Shown here: positions 1 through 12,100 of the stretch, piece by piece
How positions within the stretch are numbered: the first letter of the stretch is position 1
Layout: each line of letters opens with the position of its first letter
Assembly (NCBI GenBank): GCA_000708835.1
Contig: DF237440.1
Coordinates: 1-38,728, forward strand
Source of the DNA: Klebsormidium nitens
Lineage: Eukaryota; Streptophyta; Klebsormidiophyceae; Klebsormidiales; Klebsormidiaceae
Direction: 5' to 3'
DNA: 38,728 bases
The notes under the pieces: model-generated
The model's database searches: none
What the model was told of the DNA's origin: nothing
The model's input: only the letters and a program-made list of their open reading frames with translations
Translations under genes and position numbers: made by a program

Positions 1-442
1 ACAGATGCGCTTCAAAGTGCTCGCTGCGGAATCCCCGGTTGAACTGCCGTCCCAGATCCTAACCGGGAAGCCTGTTGTGTCGGCGCCTTCAGCCACAGGG
101 AGCAAGCAGGATTTACTGATTATCACTCAGATGCCCTTCATTGAAATGCGAACCCGCTTAAAGAGGGCGTCTACCCGATCATGTGGCTTGCGGCAACATC
201 CGGATCTTGGGGTAACGACTGCTCGCCGCTGCGAACTCTGCTCACGTGGCTTTTGCAAGCGACTGCAAAGGTACGTTCCCGAGCATCTTGTCGCCGTGTG
301 GGACTTGTCCCTTTTAAAGGATTGGCAAAATTACGTCTGTGATGGACCCTGAGACACTGTCCCTATCCAACACGGAGACTTTCGATCGTGTTGCAACCCG
401 TGTCGTTCCCTCCGGTGAACATGGACATTCCGTTCCGCTCAC

Positions 443-646
443 CTGTCGCTGAACCCGGGGCCCCTCGATGAGTTCCGTCCCCGCGGGCAGACCCTGCGTC
501 GAGTGGCCCACGTGTCTCATCTCGAAGCAGTCCGCCGCGGTCTTGGTTCCGGTCAGCAGCTGCAGGTGGCGCGTAACGGAACCGTCGCTCAGAAGCATCA
601 TGTGCCACGCCGGGGGGAGCAGCGCGCGCAAGCTGTTGTCGCTCAT
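443..646 (-). CDS. partial chorismate lyase-family (DUF98/ycf21-like) exon
   Basis: The minus-strand reading contains LLSDGSVTRHLQLLTG followed by CFEMRHVG and GPRVQRQ, the order seen in the chorismate lyase / DUF98 family. That family splits chorismate into 4-hydroxybenzoate and pyruvate and is known from cyanobacteria and some algal plastid genomes. The exon ends at a Gln codon (443) followed by donor gtgagc. Its 5' edge is either the ATG at 646 or an acceptor leaving the exon to begin at 632. The remaining exons were not found: the rest of the fold (a YA-SWW-like segment) should lie below position 443, and a stretch around 130-245 on the minus strand is open but not convincing. This is therefore one exon of a gene that may run off the left edge, or a gene fragment. 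The family call rests on motif memory, not a search. Confidence 0.6.
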
Positions 647-1592
647 GCAGGTGTCGGCGTGCTCCTAGAAGGAGAACGACGGTGTGTAACGGCGGGTTAG
701 CGGTGAAACGCGTGAACCCGTATACGGTCCGAAGCGGAACGAAAATCGATGCGATAACCCGGCCGCGACGCGCGGACGGCCGACGCGAAATCGATATATA
801 AATTACGGAAGCGCCTTAGTGTGCATCCAGTCGACAGCTTTTTGGATGCATAGCCGAGCGGCTAAGGCGGTCCGCTTCCGTACCGTTACAACGTGGGCGT
901 GGTTTCGACATATCAGGACTTTCTTCTGCTAACTGATCGTTGACCATGTTGTAATAACAAAAAAGTCAATAAGTCGAAGATAGGCGGACAAGAGTAGCGC
1001 GGTGTCGTCCATGCAGATGTCGGCGCCTTCCTGGAAGCAGATTGTGGGCGGGGTTGGCTGAAATAAAAGAGGCGCGGAAACGCGGAAGGCGACTTTTTGA
1101 GTTGGACGTAAGCGGACAGAAGTAGCACGTTCTCGTCATGCGGATGTTGGCGCGCTTCGGGAAGGAAAACAAGGCGGGGTTCATTGTCAGGTAGTAGACG
1201 AGAGTGGGCCGGAAAGCGGAAGGTAATCGTTGAATCATGCATTGAAAACCTAGAACCCTTGAAAAAGAGGCGGGGCCGAACACGTTGTCGCTCATGCAGA
1301 CGCCAGGGCAATTCTGAAAGGGAACTGCGGGTGGGGTGGAGTATCAGCTGGTACATAGAAACGTGTCGAGAAGCGGCAAGGTGATCATCTGGTCTCGGAG
1401 AACCGATCGGGTTTAGCACGCTTTCTTTCAAGCAGTCGTTGGCGCGTTCTTGAAAGCCTGGGCGAAGTTGACTCTTTGTGTAGATGGAAAAGCGCAGAAG
1501 AAGAAGGCGATCTTTGAGTTGGAAAAAGGTGGGCGAATCAGTGCGCACAGCCCTGTTGCCGCTGCCCACAAACACTGGCGCGTTCTTGGATG
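632..1592. repeat. decayed tandem repeat, period about 125-155 bp, seeded by the DUF98 exon edge
   Basis: A motif of the form GTTGTCGCTCATGCAG, then TCGGCG, then TTCTTGAAAG occurs at the exon edge (635-650) and again, diverged, near 1011, 1133, 1284, 1430 and 1553. The 16-mer at 635-650 is repeated exactly at 1284-1299. A second shared block (GCGGACARAAGTAGC) stands at 984 and 1111. Several long ORFs on both strands here are by-products of the repeat and show no family resemblance. Confidence 0.6.
805..881. other. tRNA-like 5' half with inverted partial copy
   Basis: The sequence from 844 begins GGATGCA followed by TAGCCGAGCGGCTAAGGC, which fits an acceptor strand plus D-arm/A-box of a class II (Ser/Leu-type) tRNA. 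Downstream, a weak B-box-like GGTTTCGAC occurs near 901, but no proper anticodon stem, T-stem or 3' acceptor strand follows. Immediately upstream (805-828) lies an inverted, shortened copy containing ACGGAAGCGCCTTAG and TGCATCC. I treat it as a tRNA relic or tRNA-derived element, not a working tRNA gene. Confidence 0.3.
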
Positions 1593-1599
1593 TGCACTC

Positions 1600-4534
1600 G
1601 GGGGCGGATCTGCTGAACCATACGCGCCGGTTGTTTACATGAGAGGAACGGCAGTAACAGAGGTGAGGGGAGGGGGGTGGATATGCACCCCGCAGAATGA
1701 ACACTCGACTGCACGATAAGCACTCGGCTTGACTTTCTTCGAACTAGTATCAGGACCTTCGAGAGTTCAGGCAGAAACGTCCTGATCAGAAACGCCCTGA
1801 CGAGACACGAAAGCGTTTGAGCTTGGTGCTTGGTATTCTGGTCACGGGTCTGCTTGCATCTGAAGACAGAAGGGTGTAACTCGAGCGAGAGTAGTTTAGG
1901 AAGTTTGTGAGTAGAGTACAGCATGACGCAAGTGCTTACCTCATATAATGGCTCGACTGCGTGCCAGCTTGCGGTTGCGAGAGCGTGAGGGTCCAGCAGA
2001 GGCTGAAGGGGCCTCAAATCGGAGAGTTGAAGCTCTGCACACGGCAGAGAAAAAGGATGGACAAAGTTCAGGCGGCCTGCGTGCGTCTTGGCAATCCAAG
2101 CGTATCGTGAGTTCGCTTTGTACCAACCACATAGTTGCGGAAGTGGCGTTACTAAGATCAGTGCTCAATATGCTCAGAAGCTAAGTCCCGATGATTCTTG
2201 TGCAGATGATGGTCTGCTCGAACATTCCTGTTAGCTTTTGATCAAGAGCTTACATGTTCAAGGCACAACTAGGGAAGAGACAGAAGTAAGAATGTTGAAA
2301 GAACAAGCGCTGCCGATAATGTACCTTTCCGAACACACGACTCCATCATACTGGACGAACTCCGGTCCTGCTTGTGTCCAGCTGGCTAATCAGCAACCAT
2401 GTGCTTGACATCCGCTGCCTTACTGGCGTTGTCTTGATTCTCCATTGGTGTTCACTTGCTAAGATCTGAATTCCAGTGGGTGCAAAATGTACGCCACATT
2501 TGGTCATTCTAAGAAGCAGCCGTTCTCTCACTACCAAGCACAGGTTCTATGTCCAACATCTGTATTGCACATTTGGCCCCCGGCCCCTCACCTTGATCTG
2601 ACAGGAAGAATCTCCGCACAAACCAGAGGAACCCCTTACCTGATGCTCTCCTCCTTGATTGCAACTCTTGCTGAGAAGATAACATCGCGGTGTTGCGGAT
2701 CGGTCCGGCAGCTCCCAATACCCCACGGAACTGGTCTTGCATGACTCCTTGCTCTGGGAGTGGATCCGTGTGTTGGTGCCATGATCTCGAATCGGGAGCA
2801 AGCGGTGCTTGGACTAGAGCGGCGAAGCTGGAAAGAAGTAAGAGGCTGCGCTTGTGGTTAGGAACGCTCTTGGCCTGCTGGCTGGGTGCATGCTGACAAG
2901 GAGGCGCTGCTTTGAGGGAGCCGAATGTTGAGTGCTGAGCCACCGCCGTGGCTCTTTGACTGACCATGGGCAGGCACTCAAAATGTCTGGGGTTGCCAAA
3001 GCAAGTGGCCTACTAACCTTGACTGCGAATCAATTCAGCAAGCAACCGGGAAGTGAGCTTTTTAAGCGGAGGGCAGGATGTGCGCTAGTGAGAGAAGCAA
3101 GGATGGCTGGATGTTACAACCAGGTTGATGTGCTGTTGTAACTCAGAATATCACATAGAGCTTTCCCTAGAAAGCGTGGTCCTCATAATGATTGGACCTG
3201 TGCTGAGCTGGCTGCGGAGCTAAGGATCCTGCAGGCAGAAGGTGGAAAGAAGGTCTGAGTACTCTGATGGAGATTGGACTGATGTCTTTGACAATGCCTT
3301 GACGAATCTCAGCAAACAAAGATCGGGCTGATAGCTGCAGGTGAGACTCAGCCCAGGTACATACATGTTGATGAAGGTGTGGAGCATACAGTACGTCCAC
3401 AGTCCTCCTGACATGCGCTTCGAAGATTGCCATCGAACGTAGAAATTTGCTTGCCTGGTGGGCTCAAAACCCTACATTTAGATATGGAGCACGAGCGCTT
3501 GCTGGTATATCTGCAAACCTTCCAGATTTTCAGGAGGTAGACTTGAAAAATCAAAGAAAAAGCAGTACTGTATCCAGTTGGCCAACTATTATGACCCCCT
3601 GCACGGGTGTACCTCACTAGTGACCTAAAAAGAGCAGATTTACTTACTGGCAAAAAAACACATCCAAGAGCTGTTGACATCAAGTTCAATCCTCGTGGCC
3701 GCAGTAAGATCCCAGTTTGCTTTTGCCTCGATTACCTGAGAGAAGTTGTTGTGATGATGCTCCGCGGAGTTGTGATCTGAGCAATGCTGCAAGCACCGCT
3801 GTGCCTTTACTGCTGATCTCGGTCCTCTTCAGTCTGAGAATCGATGGAGAATTTCAGCTGCGGGGGGGGAACCCAGCTTCTTTTGCTAGTCCAAAGCCGT
3901 CCCATAAGTCCCAAAGGTGTAAAAACGGACGCAGCTGTTAACTTGATGCAGGCCGAGGATCAGATCGAGCTCGCTAAGGCGCTTTGTGCATCCGGGAAAT
4001 AGGTAGGACAATTGGTCGACATCTGGGAGGAGCTCAAGCAGCTGGACGCTGGTTGAGCTGGCAGTCAAATTTTAGTGCAAATAAATGATGAATGACTGAT
4101 CGCAGCTGCAGCAAACTGAGGCCTTATAGGACGAGCTTCTGATCAAGACCTGTCCCTGCTTAGACTTTGCCCACTGCTATATAAGTAGCTCCACTTAGTC
4201 AGCACGTTCCTTGTAAGTTGTAACGGCTATGGACATATTATATGGAGATTAAGTATAGCCATTTATAGCCATATAATACATTTAAATGGCGAATGAGAGG
4301 CTGTCTGCGTCGCCTTCATGCTAGGCATGTCAGTCCCTCGGCCTGTGAAACTGCGGTATCACCCCGACCGGGAGTCCATGTTGTCACAAACGAGTCTCGT
4401 GAAACTGCCATTTCATCCACACTTCAAGCAGCTCCAGCTAGGTCAGTCAGAGGCAAAGAGCCGCTACTCTGAAAAGCACCTTCCGGTACCCCAGAAAACG
4501 AGCTGATCAAAACGTGAAAATCAATGCTACAATT
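1600..4534. other. intergenic, no supported gene
   Basis: ORFs on both strands in this stretch lack splice-consistent continuation, recognisable motifs and the GC-rich codon pattern of the real exons. I see no supported gene, RNA or mobile element here. Confidence 0.5.
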
Positions 4535-4663
4535 TACAGCTTCTTTCGAGCAACCTGCCAGTTTTAGTGAAAATTCTAGACTAAATTAAGCAGTCAGTTG
4601 TTGAGTGAAATTTGTCTAATCTAGATGACACTAAAACTGGCAGGTTGATCGGGAGAAGCTGTA
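4535..4663. repeat. foldback hairpin (MITE or small-RNA precursor candidate)
   Basis: The left arm 4535-4569 and right arm 4629-4663 are reverse complements over 35 bases with three mismatches; the core is CAACCTGCCAGTTTTAGTG. The 59-base centre partly continues the pairing (TCTAGACTAAATT against AATTTGTCTAATCTAGA). The stem length and near-perfect pairing fit either a short foldback transposon (MITE) or a plant-type long microRNA hairpin. No transposase or clear target-site duplication is visible. Confidence 0.75.
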
Positions 4664-4846
4664 GTAACAGGTTTTAATGTTAACAATATCATTCTTTTGA
4701 TCTGGTGCCATCGGCCAGCCACCAGGGCAAGCGTTTTGGGTCAAAGACGGGTCAAAGCAACCACAAAGAAGGTGGAAATCGATTGGATGACGTAGCCAGA
4801 ATCCAATCATTGACAAAAACAAATTAATTGTTCAAGAAGAGCATGC

Positions 4847-4930
4847 ACCGGGTTTATGTACGCCGGCGGCCGGCGGCCGAGAGGAGTGGGCCGTCACCCC
4901 TCAATAATAATCCAGATCGAGGGTATCGGT
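4847..4930. repeat. dispersed repeat, copy 1 (partner near 22238-22311)
   Basis: It shares CACCGGGTTYATGTACGCC at its start and an exact 20-mer TCCAGATCGAGGGTATCGGT (4911-4930) at its end with 22238-22311. The middle differs: a CGGCGG-rich insert is present here and absent there. Probably a remnant of a mobile or duplicated element of unknown type. Confidence 0.55.
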
Positions 4931-5299
4931 GATGTCGCCCAATTAATCCATGGCAGGGTTTGAAGCTTATGGTGACGTCAGCGCCATCATCCAGATGGTA
5001 CGGCATATCCGTACGTTCTATCGGGAGGAAAGAATCGTAAATAGAAGGGAGTGTGAATCAGGGAGTTTGTGACCATCGCAACAAAGCTCTAAATTGTAAA
5101 TAAGAAAACTGACGGTATTCACATTCTCTGACACACATAGCACATGATCCTCAGGAATAAATCCTCTGACAGAAGTTAATAGAGATGCATGCGATCGATC
5201 GAGACCGTTGGTGACGACAAATTCCCGGGAGGGTTATATGATATATCGGTCGCAATTTCGCACCTATTACATTTTCCGGCTGATCTGTGAGTAATCTTT

Positions 5300-5640
5300 T
5301 CTCGCGGGTTTCTTGCGAGTTCTCGCCGATTCTGTCCATTTCGGCCGCAAGAAAATTTGACAGGCAACTTTTTCTTGTGGCAGCTGTTCTTGCCGGTTCT
5401 TGTGCGGCACATAGCTTATGCCATCCACCCGCGTAAGGTCGACTTCGGATACCACCGAAGCCGTCCGATTGCCTTCCGGTGCTTGAATCGAAGCCATTTT
5501 CAGCCGTCAGATCATAGCTGTTGGGCCGGGCAGAAAAGACTTGAGCAGAGTACAGCCCGGTGCGCATAACCGGTCTTTCCTTGCCTGTTCTGGCTGTTTC
5601 ACAAGAAAAGCGGCAAGAAAAGATTCACAAGAAAGTTGAG
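5300..5640. repeat. TTCTTG-rich inverted-repeat patch
   Basis: TTCTTG(C/T) or its complement occurs about eight times. TTCTTGCCGGTTCTTGTG (about 5391) is nearly the reverse complement of CACAAGAAAAGCGGCAAGAA (about 5602), giving a stem of about 18 bp around a 200-bp centre. The minus-strand ORFs spanning it have no recognisable family. Confidence 0.45.
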
Positions 5641-6157
5641 AGAGAGCGGGGTGCCAGTGGTCGGCCGCGGCCCGCAGGGTCCATTGGCATTAGGGAGGGA
5701 CGGTATGTAAGTCTGTAAGAGCGCGTAAGCGAACCAAGAAAGGGATGTTGTCTACCGGCCAGGGTATTGATCGCTGTCTTTCCCGAAAACGTTGCTTCCG
5801 AGGTCATGACAGGACTATCCTGAGGATACCGTACCCCTGTGACGCGTATCAAGGACGCCTGGTGTGGCACTCATCAATGCGCCCAAACGACTTTCCAAAG
5901 CTGTGGACATCTGCGCAGCGGTGGATCGCGTTGGAAGTACCTACATCAAGTTCAAGTTCACCTATGCCACATACAGGTGTCTGGCAGCTGCTATACTCCA
6001 GATATTCCTCAGCAAGCTGCAGGCCAGCTGATCAGGTGTGCGAGCAATGAGCTTTCATCAGCAACAGCGACTTCATTAATCCAGCTAAAGGGACACCCAG
6101 CCGCCTTCGCTCGGCTGAGAAACTCATTCTGGATTGACCGCGTATTGACATGTCAAC

Positions 6158-9100
6158 ATGGCTGATCCCAGGCATGCTGCGAGGACCCTCCCCAAGGTGC
6201 TGGCCTTGCAAGCGGCGCACAGAGGAGATCAGCCCTTTCTGCTGCTGCCCCGAGTAAGGATTACGTTGACGACCAGATTGGGCTGGCTCACTTGCAAATA
6301 CTCTGGCAGTTTCTTGTCACCTACGTCAATGCTGTTGAAAAGGTCATTCACCAGTACTGGAACCGCTTGGATCTTCCGCTGATCGAAGCATAGTGTTCGT
6401 GCACAGAATGCTGATGCAAGCAGGATGATCAACATGACCGTCCAGCATGGGATGCAGATTTTGGTATCGATGTCTGTTTGAGGCCAGAAGAATTAGGGCC
6501 AGATTTTGCTTTACTGCGCCAACTTATCCATGCTTATTGACTCATTTTGCAGCCTCAAAACAATGAGATTCCGAAGGATCAGATAGCGGACGGTGCGCTC
6601 AAGTACGACAAAGTAACTTTCAGCCAGTTTCAGCAGCTGACTTTCCAGGTGAGATTCTAGGTAACGCTACTCAGAGCAACCCGCAGAAGTGGCTTGAAAC
6701 CCTTGCTCTCTTCATTGAAGGGAGTTGGAGCAACCCTGGAGTCAGAGACAGCATTGCCTTTGATTGCTCTTGAAACTGCTCCAGTAGTACCGCATTGCTG
6801 CCCTCTACTCCTGAATGCACCCCAACCGGAGAGTCAAACCGTCACATGCTGTGACCTACATTATACCACCCCTTTTTGCCTCGCCAGCCCTTCTTGTCAT
6901 CTGCCCATCTGCCGAACCCTGTCTCCTGTCAGAACATCTTTTACTTCTGTCAGCACGGCACAGCTTAATGAAGAACCTCTGGTCTGATCAATGTGTTAGT
7001 AGCCTTTGCTGATACGCTGCCCTCTTCTGCGACAGGCTCGGGCCCAACTTGTTGAAGTGACGACACCTTTGGGCGGCACATGCCGCATCAGGAAGGGCAA
7101 CCGCACGGCCATCTTGGCGAGCAACTCCCCCGAGTATGTTGTGGCCACGTTTGCGGTGTGGCTGCAGGGGGCGATGGCCGTCAACCTCTCGACGCGCGTC
7201 GGAGATGAGGCGCTGCAGGTGCTGCCCCGTCACACATGCGTTTGCATTTACGAGTAGCGGGTGTTTAAATCGATAAGTCAAGTAGGAGTCCAAGGGCTTT
7301 GGACCATCTTCGGAAACAAACGATTTCAGCCTGAGGCTTTGAATACGTTGTTGCAGGTCCTAAAATACTGATTCAAAAGTCAGGCCCACTGAGGTTTCAG
7401 GTTTTCAAGACTCTTTGGCTGTGGGCTCCAAGGCTTCCATTGTTTCCAATCCCTTCTTCAGATCCTTTGTTGACTTCAGCCATCCCCCTTGCAGCATTTG
7501 GTGTCCCAGGCCGCCCCTTCGGTGCTGCTGGTCTCGCAGGAGTGCGAGGCTGCGGCAAAGCGGGTGGTGAAAGTGAGGCCTCAGACCATAGACACTGACC
7601 GGACACAGTTGTTAAGGCCTAATCTTCTTTGTGAGCTCCGCAAAGCATTTCGGTTCTCATTCGAACGACTATTTATTTGGGAATTTCAAGTTAGCCATAA
7701 TCACATCTTTCATTGCAGCTTCCCTGGAAATCCACGCAGTATCATTGGAGTTGCATTGTGTTCGGGTTCAGGAACACAACCTCCAATATCAATCTTGCAT
7801 TCCCTTCTTGACGCTCGGGTTAGCGCCTCCTTAGGCAAGCTTTTAAAGGCAAGGGTCCTAACAGTCCTGGCAGCAACTGACGTGCGTTTGCTTGTGCCCC
7901 GACCGCGCGGTGCATGTCAAACCGTCACTTTGTTACTTTACAGACGCTCAATGTCCAAGACCGCCCGTTGCTCCTGCGGCTGAACACGGGGGCGCTGGCA
8001 GGAGCGGTTGCCTCTGGCGCGAACGTCCTGCCTCCGATGTTCAGAACAGTAGTGGATGGCAAGATGAACGGCCACTCAACGCAAAGCAACGGTGCGAAGG
8101 AGGGCCACGTGGCCACCGCAAAAGTGGACGATCGAGACTATTCAGAGGTAAGCAAATGCAGCAGATTGTGTTACACGACATAGTTGGCTAAAAGCCAGTG
8201 GTGGTTGTTTGGGGAAGCAGTGTAAGTGTTGGGGTGGTCTTCAAAGAGAGCCCCTTGCCTCTGGATACCTGTGCATATGAGGCTTCGGATCATTCGCAGA
8301 CTTGACTGCTAGCGCCAAATTTCTGGCCCGTTCTGCAACTCAGTGTCACAGGATGTCAGAGGATTATGCCGAGCTTGACATAGGATTATGCCTGCTGTGG
8401 TGTCCAAAGAATGGACGGATCGACTTGCGGTTGTCACGTTCGATCTCTTCTTCGTAGTTCGAACGATCACATTCGATCTTGGGGCATGCATCTTAGACCC
8501 TGTAGCCATATCTGGTGCGATTTGAACAGGGCGCTGGACTGTGACGCACTCTGATGAAGCCCAAACTAGTGACGTCCCAGAAAATTGGATAGGGGACAAG
8601 GGATCGGATGCTCACAGAATGGAAGGAGGAAGAACGTGGACGCTTGATCCAGCTTGAGAGACCCCCTTGCAGCAATAACTCCTTATGATCAACGGTCTGG
8701 ATTGACGGATGTACTGATTTTGACTATGGATCCAAGGGGGAATTATGAAAGGGGGTCCCTACAGAGTCCGCCGGGTCGGAGTCCCCTTTCCGTTCTCACA
8801 CTTCTTTCTTCCGCGCCTCAGGCCTTTGCTCCGGCGGTCATTCTGCACACAGGAGGCACCACCGGGCTGCCCAAGCAGGTCGTCCATAACCACCACAGCC
8901 TGGTCGAGGTGATACGCAGGATGCACGTAAGTTACTCCAAACCAGGACCCGGTTTTTCAACCCACCTTCGAGTACAGCTGGCAGGAAGGATGTAGTCCAG
9001 CGCTAATCTGAAGAAGGGTCAGTCGCATCGATTCTCAAAACGGGGTCAACCTTCAGAGCGCATGTGCTTTATCAAGAGGACCTTTCCTGTATACGGAACC

Positions 9101-12100
9101 AGTCTTGAACAGTCATTTATAATTGAATTTATAAGAGGGTCCTGATTATATCGGATGGCAGTACTGGTCCACCTTACGCCTCACAGCAGATCGGGGTTTC
9201 GAGCGACCTTTTTCAGAGCTTGTCACTTAGCAAGGCCTTTCTTAGAAGGAAGCTTTTGGCCTTCGAACGGACCGAATCAGATCCAGCGTCCGTCTCGGCA
9301 TCTGTACCCTCTTTGGAAAGTAGGGTTGACTGGCCTGGGACACGTCCTTACATCCGCTCCGCTTCTTCCAACAGCCAACATCGTTGCTTCCGCCTTGCAA
9401 ACGCCTCCCGTGCTTCTTTTTTCCTCTTTCTTTCGGCGCCAAGGGACCCTTACTGTGCAATTTCCATACGCTATCCTTCTATAAAGTACCTTTCTTTCCA
9501 CGCAGGATCTGGACCCCCCGTACGCTCCCCCGGGCACTTTGCCCATCCAGCTGGGCTGGATGCCCCTCTTCCACGCGCTCGGGTTCATTGCCGAAGTCGG
9601 CCTGCCCCTCTATTCGGGCTCGCCCTACTACTCGGCCAAAGTGCGTTGAACCGGCTCTTGCTCCACGCTTTCGATTCCTGTCAAGACCTGAGCCTCCTCT
9701 TGGACTGTTCTAGGAGGCTGACACATTTGTTTGCTGACGTCTTACTCGGCCAAAGTGCGTTAATAGCGGCCCTTTCATTGTACGCTTCTGACCTTTTCCT
9801 AAGGCCTTACCTCTTAAGCTGATGGATCCACGTTTTCAGGATCCCGGTGTCCACTGTCTGCTGACGTCACAAAATGTCCAGCCACGGTCGGAAATTTAGC
9901 TCTCCAGTCGCGGTCTTTCATAGAGTGTGGAGAGGAGCGATTCTTTCAGAAAGGCCAAAAGGTTTGACGCCTTCCGCAAAAGTCACAGCCCTAGGGACAT
10001 TGGTAAAAGGTTGCTCGTATTTTCTCGGGTCATTCCCAGACGACATCTGAAAATCTCTCAGGAAGCGATGCCTCGCTCTGATCACAAAGACCCTGCTTGC
10101 TTCACCAGCGGCATATTTGCTCGCACCAAACCTTCGCGCGCTTCTCACCGGCCGTGTCTGCAGAGCAATTGCAGCAGCGTCGAGAGCTTCGTTGTCCAGA
10201 TGCGGCCGCTGAGCACGCAAAAAAGTCCTAGTCCCTAACCCGCAAACACTGCCCCTGGTGGGCCCATCGTATTCCTACGTCGTCTCAAACCTCCATTTCT
10301 CTACTATCCTTAAGTTCCAAAACCATGGGTAACCCAAAACCCTACAAACCTAAACCCATGAAACCCTGGATTGCAGTTCGCGGCCGCGCCTTCCGCCGAG
10401 GGCCTCCTCCAGGCGATCGAGGACAGCGGGTCGCACCTCATGTTCGTGGTTCCAATGATCGCCGAGCAGTGGTGCCACATGATTAGGCGGGAGGAGGAAG
10501 AGCACGGGTAAGCACTTCCACTTTTCTGGATCACCAATGAACAGCAAGCTCAGGAAACCTTAGCCCCGGACGTAACCAGAAAGCCAAACCTAAGGTCACA
10601 CGCACTCCACACCCGCACCCCCCCTATCCCCCTAACTACTCACATGGTTTGGCATGAGGAGGAACACCACTGGTCAGGCAATCAAATTTCCAATCTCCAT
10701 TGAACCTTAAGCTCAGAAAACCCTAAGCCCCCGACGTAACCAGAAAGCTAAACCAAAGGTCACACACGCTCCGTACCCGCGCTCCCCCGAACCCCCTAGA
10801 TAACCACATGGTCAGGCGGGAGGAGGAACAGCACGGGTCAGGCTAACCCTCCCTGCCAATTGGCCTCATTTCGATCGCTTCGATCCGTTCGTTTGTTCAA
10901 TCTGGGCTCTTACTTTCAGTTGGGATACGTAACTAGCGCCAACGCTGCGCTCGTTTGTGATAGTTCTACATCTACATGCCGGGAGCGTTTCTTCTTTTCT
11001 CATCCGTCCAGTGGAGCAAGATCGATGGAGACGTCCCCCTTCTCGCTGATGGCTCTGAAAAAGTCGAAAGCCGTACGTAACAATGGTTAAAGATTGGTCA
11101 GCCTATCTGTGATGGGTCACAAGGCTCGTACAGTTTCCCCTGTCTTAGGAGTGCAGTCACCTGGATGATCAGTTTCTGGAACCCTGTGCCAAATGACGTG
11201 CCAGCTCAGGTCGGGCGTTCTTGCCATGCTTGCAGGGAGTCCAAGACGCTGTTAACTCTCTTGACACTGCACGCGCTTATCTACTCGGGGGCCCCCCTCG
11301 CTGAGTGGGCCGGGTCATTCCTGGTGTCAAAGTAAGCGTCCTGTCTATCACGTAAGCCAGCTTTCTTCGAGTGAGCCTGCTTCGTCCGCAGATACTGAGC
11401 GTCTTCCATGATACGAGGTTTCCCAACCCGTTACAGATTGACGTTGAAAGCAAGCTAGGTCGCATGCCGGCGCGTAGCATGCCCTTGGGAGACCCGGCTT
11501 TGTGTCAGAACCCATGGAAGGAGATCTTGGACTCCAGTTTTCGGTTTCTGACCCCCATACCTTCTGGTATCCCCATGCGCGAGCAGCTGAAGACTCCCAC
11601 TGACCACGTGTAACCTAGAGGTAGCCCCATAGGAACGTAACCTCTTACACTTGCTGTCGGCGGACCCAATAGGTTCTCACCGGGGCTCAAATGGGTTGCA
11701 TGTTGAAGTGGTTCCGGTCCCCAGATCCTCAAAATAGTGACCGGGTGATTTGGAACGTAACCAGTCTTCTGAGTCGCGCGCGCACAGCATACCACCCATT
11801 GTGGGGGTCCAGAATGGACAACTGGAGTCCACGTTCTCCTTCCCCGGGTTCTGTCAGGAAGGGTTATCCTTGTCGTTGCTACTGCCGAATCTGTGTTGCA
11901 CGCTCTATTCGGACGTCTGATGCCGCCGCTATCAACGCCGTCATACTTCGACAAGGCCTGTTCACAAGGCACATACTTATCCCGTCTGAAGCGTCGAAGA
12001 CCTCACCAGAGCAGGAAGTCTTGAATACTCAGACAAAGTCTTAAAAATGCTTTCGCGAGCAAATCTCCTGGCGTTTGACATGGGCCCCTTCTAGTTGATA

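Noticed and set aside
1-250. Second DUF98 exon on the minus strand
   Set aside because: An open stretch is present, but the family's SWW-like motif and a clean acceptor could not be found.
913-1704. 263-residue minus-strand ORF
   Set aside because: It lies across the decayed tandem repeat, has no family motif, and its composition follows the repeat.
5151-5567. 138-residue minus-strand ORF
   Set aside because: No recognisable family; it sits in the TTCTTG inverted-repeat patch and overlaps other equally open frames.
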